A stretch of DNA of 64,000 nucleotides. Origin: Segatella copri (lineage in GTDB: Bacteria > Bacteroidota > Bacteroidia > Bacteroidales > Bacteroidaceae). Positions within the stretch are counted from its first letter, which is position 1. Every line of letters begins with the position of its first letter. The stretch covers positions 3,163,001-3,227,000 of the forward strand of contig NZ_CP042464.1 in NCBI RefSeq assembly GCF_015074785.1, written 5' to 3'. This document shows positions 10,440 through 21,049 of this stretch, in pieces. The notes under the pieces are model-generated. The model was given only the letters and a program-made list of their open reading frames with translations. It was not told where the DNA came from and did no database searches. The position numbers and the translations under genes are program-made.

Positions 10440-10463
10440 AGACCCCCTGTTATGCCCCTTTTT

Positions 10464-10523
10464 ATGAAACAGGCTTCGATGGCAAACGAAACAGGCTTCG
10501 TTTGCCATCGAAGCCTGCTTCAT
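10464..10523. terminator. Strong terminator after rnhB
   Basis: Perfect 20-bp inverted repeat (arms 10471-10490 and 10497-10516, loop ACAGGC), extendable outward to 10464/10523 with one mismatch. It is followed by TTTTTTAG on the plus strand. Confidence 0.9.
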
Positions 10524-10550
10524 TTTTTAGGTCAGTTTTGCTAAAAACGT

Positions 10551-10582
10551 AAGAGGACGAACCTTCACAGGCTCGCCCTCTT
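10551..10582 (-). terminator. Terminator of the pectin-locus operon
   Basis: GAGGACGA at 10553 pairs with TCGCCCTC ending at 10580. It is placed about 40 bases beyond the stop of the minus-strand lipoprotein gene. Confidence 0.65.
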
Positions 10583-10618
10583 TGTTTTTTATTAAATATG
10601 TATATCTGATAATATAAT

Positions 10619-13072
10619 TTAGTAAGTCAGATCACCACTCTTTACTGTGTGGTTCTTGCCACCATCCCAAGACTTACCAGTGCGCCAGCGTGGGTCACCG
10701 ATTTCCTTGGTATAGATAGGATGTCTCTTCACCTTGTCAGAAGCATTGTAGTAGAAACCACTGATGTCTGAATAACGGTAAGCATCCTTCTGGAACTTCT
10801 CCTTGGCATTTACTGTACCGATAGTCCAAGGACTCTTGAAGAGCTCGCCAGCCTCAAGCTGGTAGCCTACAGCGTCTGCCTCATTCTTGTTATGATTGTC
10901 ACCAAACTTAATTTGGGTTTCACCCATACCACCAACGTTGAGGGCTCCCTTGTTGTAGCCGGCACCTGTCTTGGTGTTAGAGAATGCGTTCTGCATGAAC
11001 ATACCATCCAGGAGACTTGTCTTAGGATCTGTAGATGACTTATACTTGTCGTAAGCAGGAACTACGGTAGAGTAGTTGTCTGCGAAGTCGTAAATAATAT
11101 CCTTGGTATCGATGATCATACCCTTCTGGAAGTAGTCACGGCCACTATCATTCTTGTTACCGGCAAATACGAAGAGGTTCTTCTTGCAGGTAATCTTAGA
11201 ACCACCTGGAGCATACTTGATTTCGAACATCAAACCGTGGCTCTTGTTGTTAGAGCGTGGTGAGAAGTTGACGAATGTATTGTTAGATACATTGATGTTC
11301 CATGTTGTACCATCAGGCCAAGCCAGGTTCTTTGCCTCTGTAATCAAGGCGTGGCGTGGACTATTGATGATGGTATTATTGGTGAAGGTCAAATTCTTGT
11401 AGAAGTTTGACTTGCGGTTGTTACCTGGACCTGCGAACCATGAGTAACCACGGCCGTTGGTATCATAACCACCTTCATCGTAGAATACACAATCGTTGAC
11501 GGTCAACTTCTCGATAATCTGACGGTTAGGACCCTGGAAACGGATGAAACCACGAACGTGACCACTGAATGTACATCTTTCGATACGAAGTTCAGCGAGT
11601 GAGAATGACAATCCCTGGCTGTACATATTCATGAAGTAGTTCTGGGTAATGGTACATTGTGGATTACCGTTTTCTCCCTTCTGGTCAAAGTAGTTGAACC
11701 AAGCCATTGGGTGGAAGTTGATGTCCTGCATGATGATAGGCTGGATAGCCAATGTCACACCGTTCTCAGCACCAGAGCGTGCATTACGGCACAATCCCCA
11801 GCTCACGGCATTTGCTGCTGTCTTAGCCTCGCTGTTGTAACCGATTCCCTGGAGAATGGTTGCACGACCCTTACCGGCAGCAATATCCGCAGGATTGGTT
11901 GCAATGGTAAAGCCCTTGGTCATTTCAACTGTTGAAGAGCAGTAGTAGGTCTTGCCACCTTCGAGATAGAAGATCTGACCTTCTGCAATCTTATTGTCAG
12001 ACATATAGTTGGTCAGGATGGTATCGATACGGGTAGCAACAAGGTCCTCGCAACCGAAGATCTTACCCTTCTGCAAGCCCATGTTCTGCAACAAGGTATC
12101 GCGCTTAGCCTCTTCTGCTGTATTTGCCTTGATGAGGATTGGTTCACCAGGATCACCTTCCATACGTACCATGGTAGAGTTGTACTGGCGGTCGTAGTAG
12201 CGCTTGATGTTGTTGTTCTGTCCGCTTACGATATAAGCAGCGTTGGATTCCAGACCTTCAATATGAACACGGCCGGCAGCACGCTGTTCAGCAGTAGGTT
12301 TGATGATGTGCTCTGGAAGCTGTGCGTTATCAGCAGATGGAACTACGCGGATTTCATCGAATACCCACTCTCCATCCTTTACCTCAGCACCAGCCTTGAA
12401 GAAATCCTTGTAATCCTTCTCGTAATCGCCTTCTGTCTGTGGCATGAAGCACACATCCATAGAAGTCTTGGTTACGTTCTCAGTCCAGAATACGCTTGGT
12501 ACATCGTAGCGCATACCTGTTGTCAAAGCACCGGTTTGGTTACGGCTGTCATCACGTGACTGGTCTACCTGATGAGAACCATCACCCATACCAAACCACT
12601 TGGAGTTGTGAGGATTGTTCAAATCGTTTCTGTCAACGAGGGCACGGATGGCATACAGATAACCTGTGCTATACTGCAAGTCTTCGTGAAGGAAAGAAAG
12701 CTGGTCTGCTGTCAAAATGGTATCCAGAAGATTTGGATTCTCCTCCTTGTCCCATGAGGTTCCCATTACTTTTGCTTTCAATTCGTATGCATCTGCACCA
12801 TCTACACCGTACCAGAATAAGCGCATGTCATTCACGTGTGTACTTGCCTTATAGCCGTGCTGCTGCAGGTAGAGTGAGATATTTGGATCCACTCTAGAAG
12901 CAATGTCACAATAATAGGGAGTGGATGATGATGCCGTGTTCTGTGTACTGCGGAACATAGGCATAGGCAGACGGTCAGCGTCTGCATCGTTGTAACCATC
13001 GTCGTCTTTGCATGAAGCAAAGAACGACATGGTTGCTGCTAATATCATTGAAAATATAAATAATTTCTTCAT
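10619..13072 (-). CDS. Surface lipoprotein of a pectin-type locus (DUF4957/DUF5123-like)
   Basis: An 817-residue secreted lipoprotein. The signal MKKLFIFSMILAATMSFFASC ends in a lipobox-like cysteine followed by acidic DDD, the usual mark of surface export in Bacteroidota. The first ~300 residues look like fibronectin-type or Ig-like binding domains. The rest has the repetitive N-rich pattern of a right-handed beta-helix (for example CTFSGHVRGFIRFQG and NNTIINSPRHALITEAKN). This resembles DUF4957/DUF5123 proteins found beside SusC/SusD in pectin loci; that family assignment is from memory of the pattern. It follows susD by 25 bases and is last in the operon. Its likely role is glycan binding at the cell surface, and a lyase activity is possible but no catalytic residues could be assigned. 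Confidence 0.75.
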   Translation of the reverse strand: MKKLFIFSMILAATMSFFASCKDDDGYNDADADRLPMPMFRSTQNTASSSTPYYCDIASRVDPNISLYLQQHGYKASTHVNDMRLFWYGVDGADAYELKAKVMGTSWDKEENPNLLDTILTADQLSFLHEDLQYSTGYLYAIRALVDRNDLNNPHNSKWFGMGDGSHQVDQSRDDSRNQTGALTTGMRYDVPSVFWTENVTKTSMDVCFMPQTEGDYEKDYKDFFKAGAEVKDGEWVFDEIRVVPSADNAQLPEHIIKPTAEQRAAGRVHIEGLESNAAYIVSGQNNNIKRYYDRQYNSTMVRMEGDPGEPILIKANTAEEAKRDTLLQNMGLQKGKIFGCEDLVATRIDTILTNYMSDNKIAEGQIFYLEGGKTYYCSSTVEMTKGFTIATNPADIAAGKGRATILQGIGYNSEAKTAANAVSWGLCRNARSGAENGVTLAIQPIIMQDINFHPMAWFNYFDQKGENGNPQCTITQNYFMNMYSQGLSFSLAELRIERCTFSGHVRGFIRFQGPNRQIIEKLTVNDCVFYDEGGYDTNGRGYSWFAGPGNNRKSNFYKNLTFTNNTIINSPRHALITEAKNLAWPDGTTWNINVSNNTFVNFSPRSNNKSHGLMFEIKYAPGGSKITCKKNLFVFAGNKNDSGRDYFQKGMIIDTKDIIYDFADNYSTVVPAYDKYKSSTDPKTSLLDGMFMQNAFSNTKTGAGYNKGALNVGGMGETQIKFGDNHNKNEADAVGYQLEAGELFKSPWTIGTVNAKEKFQKDAYRYSDISGFYYNASDKVKRHPIYTKEIGDPRWRTGKSWDGGKNHTVKSGDLTY

Positions 13073-13097
13073 ATCTTTTATGATTCTAAGTCATTGA

Positions 13098-15146
13098 TTA
13101 ATAACCATAATAATTCTTGTACTGTCCCAGGCTGCGGCTGATTACATCTTTTGGAATTGGCAGGATGTATCTTACCGATGGGAGAGTAGACAAGTTTACT
13201 TCGCTGTTATACTCAGGAATGTTGGTTGTCTGCATTACTCCCAGCTGGTCGATGAAGATGTAACCTCTGATAGAGCATCTGCACTGAGCCTTAGCTATAC
13301 CTGTGTTCTCATCGAGCCAGTCGAAAAGATATGCTTTCTTCCAGTCGGCTTCTCCACCTTCCTGAGGCATCAGCTTACCGTTGAGTCCCCAGTTCTCCCA
13401 AAGGTTATCGATGCTGAAGTCATCGCCCTGAGTCTTGTAAACCTCAATGATACCGAGGCTGGCATCTGTATTGGCGAAGTTGAATACCTCTGGATAGTTG
13501 GCAGCATTATACTTCTCTGGGTTTTCTGCTACCTGCTGGTTCCACTGAGCTCTTGTACGGGTTCTGTAGAAGAAGTCATTTGGTAAATCATTGAAGTTAC
13601 CATCTACATCGTAGCTTTCGTCACGGTCGCAACCCATACCATAATACTTCCAGAAGTTCTTGTAGAGCACCTGGCTGTAGAGGTTCCAGCGAACAAGATC
13701 CTTCCAGCGGATATTCTCACCGCCAAATTCCCAGGCACGCTCGTCAACGATAGCCTTGAAGAGCTCATCCTTGGTACCGAGTGCACTTACATAGCCGTCT
13801 ACCTTTTCAGCCTTATTGGCTGCACCACGGAACGCACGCTCACGAACCTGCTTCAATGCATTCTTGGCTGCATCGGTAGGACCGTTCAATTCGTTTTCTG
13901 CCTCTGCATACATCAGGAGAACGTCAGCATAGCGCATGTATGGGAAGTTGATACCGGTATTGCCTTCAGAGGTATTACCCTGAGTATGACTTCTGTCCCA
14001 AAGCTTAGACCACTTCAGACAGTAGTTGGTATATGAATTCTGCAATGCAGCAATACCATTGTATCCGTAAGACCAGTAGCCTACAGTATTGCGGCGTACA
14101 TCTTCCTTGTCAAATGTGAAGCGATAGAAAGCATTCAAACCTACGCTACCACTCATCTTACCCCAAGGGTGATCGGTATCACCGGCACTTGAGAAGTCAG
14201 CCTTAGGACCTTGGATATATCCGATGCTTCCGTTTACATTCTGAACGAATGGGATTTCGAAGATGACATCGTCGTTGCTTACAACTGCATAGTTACACTC
14301 ATCGTTGAATACCTTCATGTAGTCGTTGGTCAACGCATGAGTACCTTCCTGGATGACAGAATCTGCGTATGTACGGGCAATCTTGTAATACTCTTCATAG
14401 TCAGCAGCACGCTCCATGGTACCTGCAGCCTTTGTATCTTCGCCATGGCGGAGAGAATAACCGGCACGGAACATGGAGATACGGGCAATGAGAGACCATG
14501 CAAACTCCTTAGAGCAGCGCTCTACGCCTTCTGTGATTTCCTTAGCCTTCTTCATCTTTGGCGCAGCCTGCTTCAGGTCGTTGATAAGAGCTGTAAGAAT
14601 CTCATCACGGTTTCCCATAGGCATGATCAGAGATTCCTGATCGTAAGTACGGGTGAAGGTGAAAGGGATATCTCCCCAGAGAATCACCAGGTCGAGATAG
14701 TTCATAGCACGGATACACTTTGCCTCACCAATCATCTGGTCGAGGTCTGCATTGCCGTAGAGTGAAGATTTCTCTGCTGCGTTTACAAAGTTGTTGGCAC
14801 GCTCGATAGTCTGGTAAGCCGCATCCCAGGTGCTCTTGATACTGCTACCATCTGCCTCACCGTCAAACTGCTTCCAGTCGTTGTGGCTTACGCTTTGCTC
14901 TTCGGCAGAAGAAGTAGAGAATTCTACATCGCTGTTGAAGTTGAAGGTTGTGAGGTATGCGTTACCGTATGTGCTACCGCTACAAGTAGACTGGTAAACC
15001 GCATTCAACAAGCGGTCGGCTTCTTCTGTACTGCTGAACACTTGTTTGTCGGTCACCTTAGAAGGAGCGTCTACATCCAAGTAGTCGTTGCAGGAAGACA
15101 AGCCTGCCAGCAACAGACTGCACATCAATATATTTTTAATTTTCAT
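13098..15146 (-). CDS. SusD-like glycan-binding lipoprotein (pectin-type locus)
   Basis: SusD proteins cap the SusC outer-membrane transporter and capture oligosaccharides. The signal MKIKNILMCSLLLAGLSSC is a lipobox, with NDYLDVDAPSKVTDKQVF directly after it, a typical SusD/RagB start. The tetratricopeptide-like region contains RAMNYLDLVILWGDIPF and, near the C-terminus, the ERAWEFGGENIRWKDLVRW block. At 682 residues it is longer than most relatives (about 500-600). It starts 34 bases after the susC stop. Confidence 0.93.
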   Translation of the reverse strand: MKIKNILMCSLLLAGLSSCNDYLDVDAPSKVTDKQVFSSTEEADRLLNAVYQSTCSGSTYGNAYLTTFNFNSDVEFSTSSAEEQSVSHNDWKQFDGEADGSSIKSTWDAAYQTIERANNFVNAAEKSSLYGNADLDQMIGEAKCIRAMNYLDLVILWGDIPFTFTRTYDQESLIMPMGNRDEILTALINDLKQAAPKMKKAKEITEGVERCSKEFAWSLIARISMFRAGYSLRHGEDTKAAGTMERAADYEEYYKIARTYADSVIQEGTHALTNDYMKVFNDECNYAVVSNDDVIFEIPFVQNVNGSIGYIQGPKADFSSAGDTDHPWGKMSGSVGLNAFYRFTFDKEDVRRNTVGYWSYGYNGIAALQNSYTNYCLKWSKLWDRSHTQGNTSEGNTGINFPYMRYADVLLMYAEAENELNGPTDAAKNALKQVRERAFRGAANKAEKVDGYVSALGTKDELFKAIVDERAWEFGGENIRWKDLVRWNLYSQVLYKNFWKYYGMGCDRDESYDVDGNFNDLPNDFFYRTRTRAQWNQQVAENPEKYNAANYPEVFNFANTDASLGIIEVYKTQGDDFSIDNLWENWGLNGKLMPQEGGEADWKKAYLFDWLDENTGIAKAQCRCSIRGYIFIDQLGVMQTTNIPEYNSEVNLSTLPSVRYILPIPKDVISRSLGQYKNYYGY

Positions 15147-15180
15147 ATTGTATTTCCTTATTATATATTATATACCTAGT

Positions 15181-18100
15181 TTAGAATGAAAGGTTCACAC
15201 CGAAGAGGTAGCTGTGGCTACGTGGGTAGCGGTTCCAGTCAACGTTAGGTGTCAAGCCATTCTGAATGTCAACTTCTGGGTCATAGCCTGAGTAGCCGGT
15301 GATGCAGAAGATGTTAGAGCCTGTAACATACAAACGGAGGCGAGAGATACCCCACTTCTTTGTAAGGGTTGTAGGCAATGTGTAACCGATTGTCAAGTCG
15401 TTGAGACGGAGGAATGAACCATCTTCTACGAAATTAGAGAGGGTGTAGTTCTTGGTTACATCCTGTGGGTTCCACAAGGTCTTACCGGCATTGAGCTCTT
15501 CGTAAATATCGAGGTAATCGATGTGCTGTGAATTGCCCAACAGGCACTCGTTGAGGTTGTAGATACTCTTGGTTCCATCTGCATTCTCGATGTAGATATC
15601 TCCATGATAAACCCAACGGTTGTTATAGTCAAACTTCTTCAATACGTTGCGAGGATTGATCTGGCTGGCACCCTTTGCTGATGAAAGCTGGTATGCAGTA
15701 GCGTTGATCACGTCGAAGTCGAGCATGTAGGTGAAGTTGGCTGTGAAGTCGAAATTCTTCCACTTTCCTGACAAACCGAAACCACCCTGTACCTTAGGGT
15801 TGGTATTACCAACTACAGTACGGTCGTTGATGTCGATCTTGCCATCACCGTTGATATCCTTCAGCTTGATGCGGCCAGGAGCTGTACCAAACAGACCTGT
15901 AACGGTTGGCTTCTCCTGTACGCCAGGGTTTTCTGCCAGGTATGCCTCATCATTGGCTGCATAGCTGAAGCCATTTCTGTGGAATTCATTGAAACCATAA
16001 AGGCCTTCGAATACATAACCATAGATAAGACCTACTTCCTTACCCTCTACGAGGCGGAAGTTATCCTCTGAATCCCATGACTTACCAGGGATGTAAGCGT
16101 CTGTACCGTTAATCTTCTCTACCTTGGTCTTGTTCATACCCATGTTGAAGTTAGCAGAGAGAACATAGTCCTTACCGCGGAGGATATCGCCATTGATAGA
16201 AAGCTCAAAACCCTTGTTGGATACGCGGCCTACGTTCTGCCACTGCTGTGAGTAACCGGTTGTGGTAGGAATCTGGCACTTGTAGAGCAAGTCGCGTGTG
16301 GTGTTCCAGTAAACTTCAGGTGTAAGGGTGATGCGACCCTTGAAGAGAGAAATATCAGCAGCCAGGTTGCGGGTTACTGTAGTCTCCCACTTAATCTTGT
16401 TGTTAGGGAACAAACCGTCTGATGCATAATATTTGTCACCATTCTGGGTTGTTGTGCTCTCGCCCCAGCTAGGACCACCCTGTGCATTGATGTTATACTG
16501 ATAGCGCCAACGGTCATCACCGATATTGTTGTTACCTGAAAGACCGAAAGCTGCACGGATCTTCAACTGATCAACAACGTCCTTGTTCCACCAAGACTCT
16601 TCAGAGATAACCCATGCACCAGAGATAGAAGGGAAGTAACCCCACTGGTTACCTGGAGCGAATCGGGTAGAACCATCAGCACGCATGGTACCTGAGAGCA
16701 GGTACTTGTGCATATAGTTGTAGTTGATCTGACCGAAGTAAGATGCAATACGGTTAGGAGTTGTTACGCTTGATGTGCTGGCGTATGCAGAACCCAGACC
16801 CATGTTGTTGAAAGCATATCTTGGAGATGTGCTCTGTGGAAAATAGCGGGATGCCTGATAGTTGGTTGTGGTTTGTGTATGCTGAACTTCCTGACCGAGC
16901 AAGAAAGAGAAATTGTGCTTCTCCTTCAGGGTTAAGCTATAGTTCAGGGTATTTGTCCATGTATACTTGAAACCACGGGTGTTTGTAATCTGAGCCACAG
17001 GCATGTTCTCGTTCTTGGCAGCCTCATCTGTCAGATAGCCGTAGAAACGGTTGTTGTCTGAGAATGACCAGAACTGGGCAATGTCTGAACGGAAGGTCAG
17101 GTTAGGAATGATTTCCCATGTGAGACTAGCCTGGTTGGTGAAACTGTAAGAATGCTTCAGCAGATAATTCTGATTGATGTCGTCCAAAGGACTAGCCAGT
17201 TTCCAGTAACGTTCTACAGAGAAGTCCTGCCACTCGTCATCATAGCTGGTAAACTCGCGGAGACCATTGGTTGGCTTGTAGTTCAATACGCCCACCAAAC
17301 CACCTGTACCGATGCCGCTGGCACCTGCACCGAGGTCACGACGATAAGTAAAACGAGGGTTTACCAAGAGGTTAACGTTCTTAGCCAACTTGACATTGAT
17401 CTTGGTATTCATGTTGGTACGGCGAACGCCAGAATTTGAGATGATACCATCCTGGTTGTGCTGGGTGAGAGAGGTGCTGAAACGCAACTTCTCGTTACCA
17501 CCATTTACGGTAACATTGTACATCTGGGTCAAGGCTGGGTCGCCCATCAGCTCATCTTGCCAGTCGTGGGTTGTCTTTGTCTTGTAGATGTCAAGGTCGT
17601 TAGGGTTACCGAAGTCACGGCGGAATGCGTACTTCTTGCTGTTGCTGTCATAGGTTCCGTCCAACTGATACTTGACGAACTCGTAAGTATCCAGCATTTC
17701 CTGCTTGCCTGCCAGCCAAGAGAGCTGACCATAGGCATTGAAATCAACCTTCACCTTACCAGCCTGTGCAGATTTTGTAGTAACGATAACTACACCATTA
17801 CCACCTCGTGCACCATAAACAGCGGTGAGGGAAGCATCCTTCAATACATCGATGCTCTGAATATCGGTAGGAGGGATGTCGTTGATGTTGTCAGCCTGGA
17901 AACCATCGACGATAAACAAAGGTTTAGAGTCCTGGGAACTTGAGATGGCTGAACCACCACGAATACGGATATTGATGTCGGCACCAGGTGCACCATCGAC
18001 TGTGGTAACCTGCACACCGGCAATCTTACCTGCTAATGCCTCAGCAGCAGAAGCCACTGGAACAACAGCAAGCTTTTGTCCAGAGATTGAACCTACAGAA

Positions 18101-18469
18101 CCGGTGAGGTCCTTGCGGGCTTTACTTGTATAACCGACAACGACAACTTCGTTGAGCTGACTGTTGTCATCCTTCAATACGATGGTTTGGGCTTGCCCCC
18201 CCCACTTTTACCTCTTGTGCCACCATACCGATGTAAGAGATAACGGCAGTCTTGCCGGCTTTCAGGTTAAGCGTAAAATTACCATCGAGGTCAGTAACTG
18301 TGCCATTCTTAGGGTTGCCCTTTTCGATGACAGATGCTCCGATCACTGGCTCGTTGTTTGCGTCCAGCACGGTACCTTTCACGACGTTCTGTGCGAGGAC
18401 AGAAGATGGTGTTAACACCATTGTCGTTACTAGGCAGACTTTACACAATTTTTTGATTGCGTTCACCAT
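15181..18469 (-). CDS. SusC-like TonB-dependent transporter, split by a frameshift
   Basis: This outer-membrane transporter would import oligosaccharides with the adjacent SusD. The N-terminal part (18469 down to about 18200) has a signal peptide, the carboxypeptidase-like domain (GTVLDANNEPVIGASV, DLDGNFTLNLKAG) and SYIGMVAQEVKVGG, then leaves frame. The second part resumes at LKDDNSQLNEVVVVGY, the standard SusC TonB-box region, and continues through the plug (GGSAISSSQDSKPLFIVDGF) and barrel to a C-terminal Phe. The break falls exactly in a run of eight C (18196-18203). With seven C the frame reads V-G-G-Q-A-Q-T-I-V-L-K-D-D, giving an intact protein of about 1095 residues. It could be a phase-variation site, a recent mutation, or a sequencing error. 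Confidence 0.9.
18196..18203. repeat. C8 homopolymer at the SusC frameshift
   Basis: Eight consecutive C on the plus strand (G on the coding strand) inside the first quarter of susC. Removing one base restores the frame across the domain junction. Homopolymers of this kind are prone to replication slippage. Confidence 0.95.
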
Positions 18470-18699
18470 GTAACTAACTTTTAAAATTTTACTATTTGTT
18501 TTTGTTTATGTAAATTAGGCCTTTAAGCATGCTACACATTATTATATAATATATAGGAGCCTATTACCAGAATTTTCTTAAATTATTTATTGCGTCTTCT
18601 AACATCTGAAAAAACTTCGGCTGAATCTATATAAAAAGAATCCAAGAGGAAAGTTTCTTAAGTTTAAATTTCTAGGTTGCGTCATTTATTTATCGACTA

Positions 18700-18731
18700 C
18701 AAAAGTATAAAAAAGATTTAATACTACCAAG
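18700..18731 (-). promoter_or_regulatory. Probable susC promoter (pectin-type locus)
   Basis: On the minus strand TACTTTTG (18700-18707) fits the Bacteroidota -7 element TAnnTTTG. A CTTG at 18728-18731 lies 20 bases further upstream as a one-off match to TTTG. The leader to the susC start is about 225 bases. The 18470-18927 gap holds this promoter, an AT-rich leader and the terminator of the next gene. Confidence 0.55.
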
Positions 18732-18824
18732 AAAAAACTAAATTATTTTAAGAAAAAGCGTGTTTTTTTCTTTTTGGGGCAAAAAGTGTAGCCTTTGTAA
18801 GGAAATAGTTGCTGATAAAACTAA

Positions 18825-18863
18825 AAACAGGCTGTCGGAACTTTGTGCTCCAACAGCCTGTTT
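18825..18863 (-). terminator. Terminator of the polygalacturonase gene
   Basis: AAACAGGCTGT and ACAGCCTGTTT form the stem with a further GG/CC pairing. It lies about 65 bases beyond the stop of the minus-strand gene and has T-rich sequence on both sides. Confidence 0.8.
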
Positions 18864-18927
18864 CTTCTTTGTTGTTTCTGACAGATACAGCGGATATTCT
18901 TATCTGTCTTATCTTGTCAGAACGAGA

Positions 18928-20502
18928 TTAGAAATCGAGGGTAATACCCTTCTCGTCAATCTTCTTGTATGTCTTGTCGTTGACAGTTACATTCTTTGAG
19001 TTCTTGGCATCGAAGGTGTGGGTCTTTGCACTTACCTTGATGTTCTCAAGCTTCACACCATCGGTACGGTTGATGACGATACCATGCTCTGCATTGTTTA
19101 CCTCCATATCCTTGATGTGGATATTGCTTACCGGCATCTCTGGGAGACCATTGAAGTAAGCTGCACGACGGGCTGTGCGGCAGATGACATGGTTGATGTC
19201 GATATTGCGGAAGCAAGGTGTTGTCTCGTCTACCTTGAACTTCTGTACCTTCTGGCTCTTAGCCTCATCGCCATCGTTGAGAACCTCAACGGCAGACTTG
19301 CCACCGTAGTAAAGGTCGAAGGTGATGACATCTGTCTGAATATCAAACATTGACATGTTGTCGATGTAGATATTCTCTACTACGCCACCACGACCGCGGG
19401 TACTCTTGAAACGGAGACCTACATCGGTGCCGAGGAACTGGCAGTCGCTCACCTTGATATTCTTTACGCCACCGCTCATCTCGCTGCCAACAACGAAACC
19501 GCCGTGCCCCTTGAATACGGTACAGCCGTTTACGATGACATTCTCGCAAGGAATGCCGCGCTTTCTTCCGTCAGCATCCTTACCGCTCTTGATGCAGATA
19601 CCATCATCCCCTACATCGAAAGTAGAGTTGACGATGAGTGCATTCTTGCAGCTCTCCAGGTCAAGACCATCACCATTCTGAGCGTAAGAAGGGTTGCGGA
19701 CCAATACATCTTCTATAAGAACGTTCTCGCACATCAGCGGATGGATGTTCCATGCAGGTGAATTCTGGAAGATAACACCATTGAGCCAAACGTTCTTGCA
19801 GCTTACGAGACTGATCATTACAGGGCGGAGGAAACGCTTGATCTCGTTCCATTCTTCTTCTGAAGCTGGAGTTTTAGGCACATTCATGTTGGCACTGTTG
19901 TCTGCCTTCAATGCACCTTCTGATGGGAACCAGTAGTCGGCTCTCTTGAACGCACCGCCACGTGAAGTAATCTGCTTCCACTGTGCAGCGGTAACCTTCT
20001 GCTTCTTCAATGGGCGCCAGTATTCTCCGTTTCCGTCAATGCAGCCCTGACCGGTAATTGCCACGTTGGTAAGATGATGACCAGAGATAGGCGACTGGCA
20101 GCGGCGTGTATCCAAACCCTCAAACGATGTTTCTATAAAAGGGTAGAGGGCATCATCTGGTGAGAAAAGGATGACTGCACCTTTTTCGAGATGCAGGTTG
20201 ATATTGCTCTTCAATACGATAGGACCTGTGAACCATACGCCCTGTGGAACGATGAGTTTGCCGCCGCCTTTCTGAGTCAGTGTATCGATAGCCTTGGCAA
20301 AGGCTGTGGTACAGAGAGAAGAGCCGTCGCCAATGGCACCAAAGTCCTTGAGGTTTACCTCATTGGCTGGGAACTGTGGACGGGTTACCTTTTCCATCTG
20401 GAATGGCAGATTCTCATATAGAGCATCATACTTCTTGATGTCGGTTGCCTGGGCACTTAGCGCCAACAAGCAAGCACATACCATGCTAAAAATTTTCTTC
20501 AT
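18928..20502 (-). CDS. Glycoside hydrolase family 28 polygalacturonase
   Basis: GH28 enzymes hydrolyse alpha-1,4-galacturonosyl bonds of pectin by inversion. The 524 residues start with a signal peptide (MKKIFSMVCACLLALSAQA), so the enzyme is exported, probably to the periplasm. Family motifs are in order: NGDGLDLESC (near 277), GDDGICIKSGKD (near 299, the paired Asp), GHGGFVVGSEMSGG (near 333) and RFKSTRGRGG (near 364, equivalent to the RIK motif). The beta-helix spans the middle. The exact specificity (endo, exo or rhamnogalacturonan) cannot be read from these motifs. The gene has its own promoter and terminator and lies directly upstream of the SusC/SusD operon. Confidence 0.93.
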   Translation of the reverse strand: MKKIFSMVCACLLALSAQATDIKKYDALYENLPFQMEKVTRPQFPANEVNLKDFGAIGDGSSLCTTAFAKAIDTLTQKGGGKLIVPQGVWFTGPIVLKSNINLHLEKGAVILFSPDDALYPFIETSFEGLDTRRCQSPISGHHLTNVAITGQGCIDGNGEYWRPLKKQKVTAAQWKQITSRGGAFKRADYWFPSEGALKADNSANMNVPKTPASEEEWNEIKRFLRPVMISLVSCKNVWLNGVIFQNSPAWNIHPLMCENVLIEDVLVRNPSYAQNGDGLDLESCKNALIVNSTFDVGDDGICIKSGKDADGRKRGIPCENVIVNGCTVFKGHGGFVVGSEMSGGVKNIKVSDCQFLGTDVGLRFKSTRGRGGVVENIYIDNMSMFDIQTDVITFDLYYGGKSAVEVLNDGDEAKSQKVQKFKVDETTPCFRNIDINHVICRTARRAAYFNGLPEMPVSNIHIKDMEVNNAEHGIVINRTDGVKLENIKVSAKTHTFDAKNSKNVTVNDKTYKKIDEKGITLDF

Positions 20503-20549
20503 CTATTTTTTCGGTTTGTTGGGTTATTATATATAAGCTATTTCTTCTG

Positions 20550-20581
20550 CAAAGATAAATATTATCTTTTGAAAAGCCAAA
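20550..20581 (-). promoter_or_regulatory. Promoter of the polygalacturonase gene
   Basis: Minus-strand TATCTTTG (20550-20557) with TTTG (20578-20581) exactly 20 bases upstream, a full match to the Bacteroidota consensus. About 48 bases separate it from the start codon. Confidence 0.8.
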
Positions 20582-20735
20582 AATAGAAAGGCTTATTCTA
20601 AATAAATCGCTGTAAACGTTTTCGTGGAATGGGGGATATGATAGGATGTAAGTGGGTAGATATGCAGGGATAAATGTGTATATATAATAAGGTATATAAA
20701 CGAAAAAAGGAGAGAAGTAAAACTTCTCTCCATCT

Positions 20736-20820
20736 TGGTACCCAGACCCGGGATCGAACCGGGATGGATTGCTCCACTGGTGTTTGAGACCAGCGCGTCT
20801 ACCGATTCCGCCATCTGGGC
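20736..20820 (-). tRNA. tRNA-Leu, anticodon CAA
   Basis: Read on the minus strand, the acceptor arm GCCCAGA pairs with TCTGGGT (one G-U). The anticodon stem CTGGT/ACCAG encloses the loop CTCAAAC with anticodon CAA, for leucine codon TTG. The long variable arm (TGGAGCAATCCA) is typical of class II tRNAs, and the T arm is CCCGG-TTCGATC-CCGGG. The 3' CCA is encoded in the DNA at 20736-20738. Confidence 0.97.
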
Positions 20821-20847
20821 AAATACTACCTTGCTTATTTGCGGTTG

Positions 20848-20878
20848 CAAAGGTACTAATAATTTTTGAACTGACAAA
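20848..20878 (-). promoter_or_regulatory. Promoter of tRNA-Leu
   Basis: Minus-strand TACCTTTG (20848-20855) and TTTG (20875-20878) with 19 bases between, about 28 bases ahead of the tRNA 5' end. Confidence 0.8.
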
Positions 20879-20976
20879 CTTTTTGGTGACTTTTTTTTCT
20901 AAAAATGCATTTTTAATGCAGAAACATTAAATTTTTGTTGTTTTTATAGTCCACTTTATTAAATTTCAAGAAAATC

Positions 20977-21008
20977 TTTGGCACTTTCACGGATAATCAC
21001 TAACTTTA
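20977..21008 (+). promoter_or_regulatory. Probable promoter of the GDP-mannose pyrophosphorylase gene
   Basis: TTTG (20977-20980), 20 bases, then TAACTTTA (21001-21008), one mismatch from TAnnTTTG. The start codon is 42 bases further on. Confidence 0.6.
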
Positions 21009-21049
21009 CAGATGAATTTTGAAAACCAACAAAATATTAGACTCAAGAT

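Noticed and set aside
20593..20877. 94-codon minus-strand ORF
   Set aside because: It overlaps the complete tRNA-Leu gene and its promoter.
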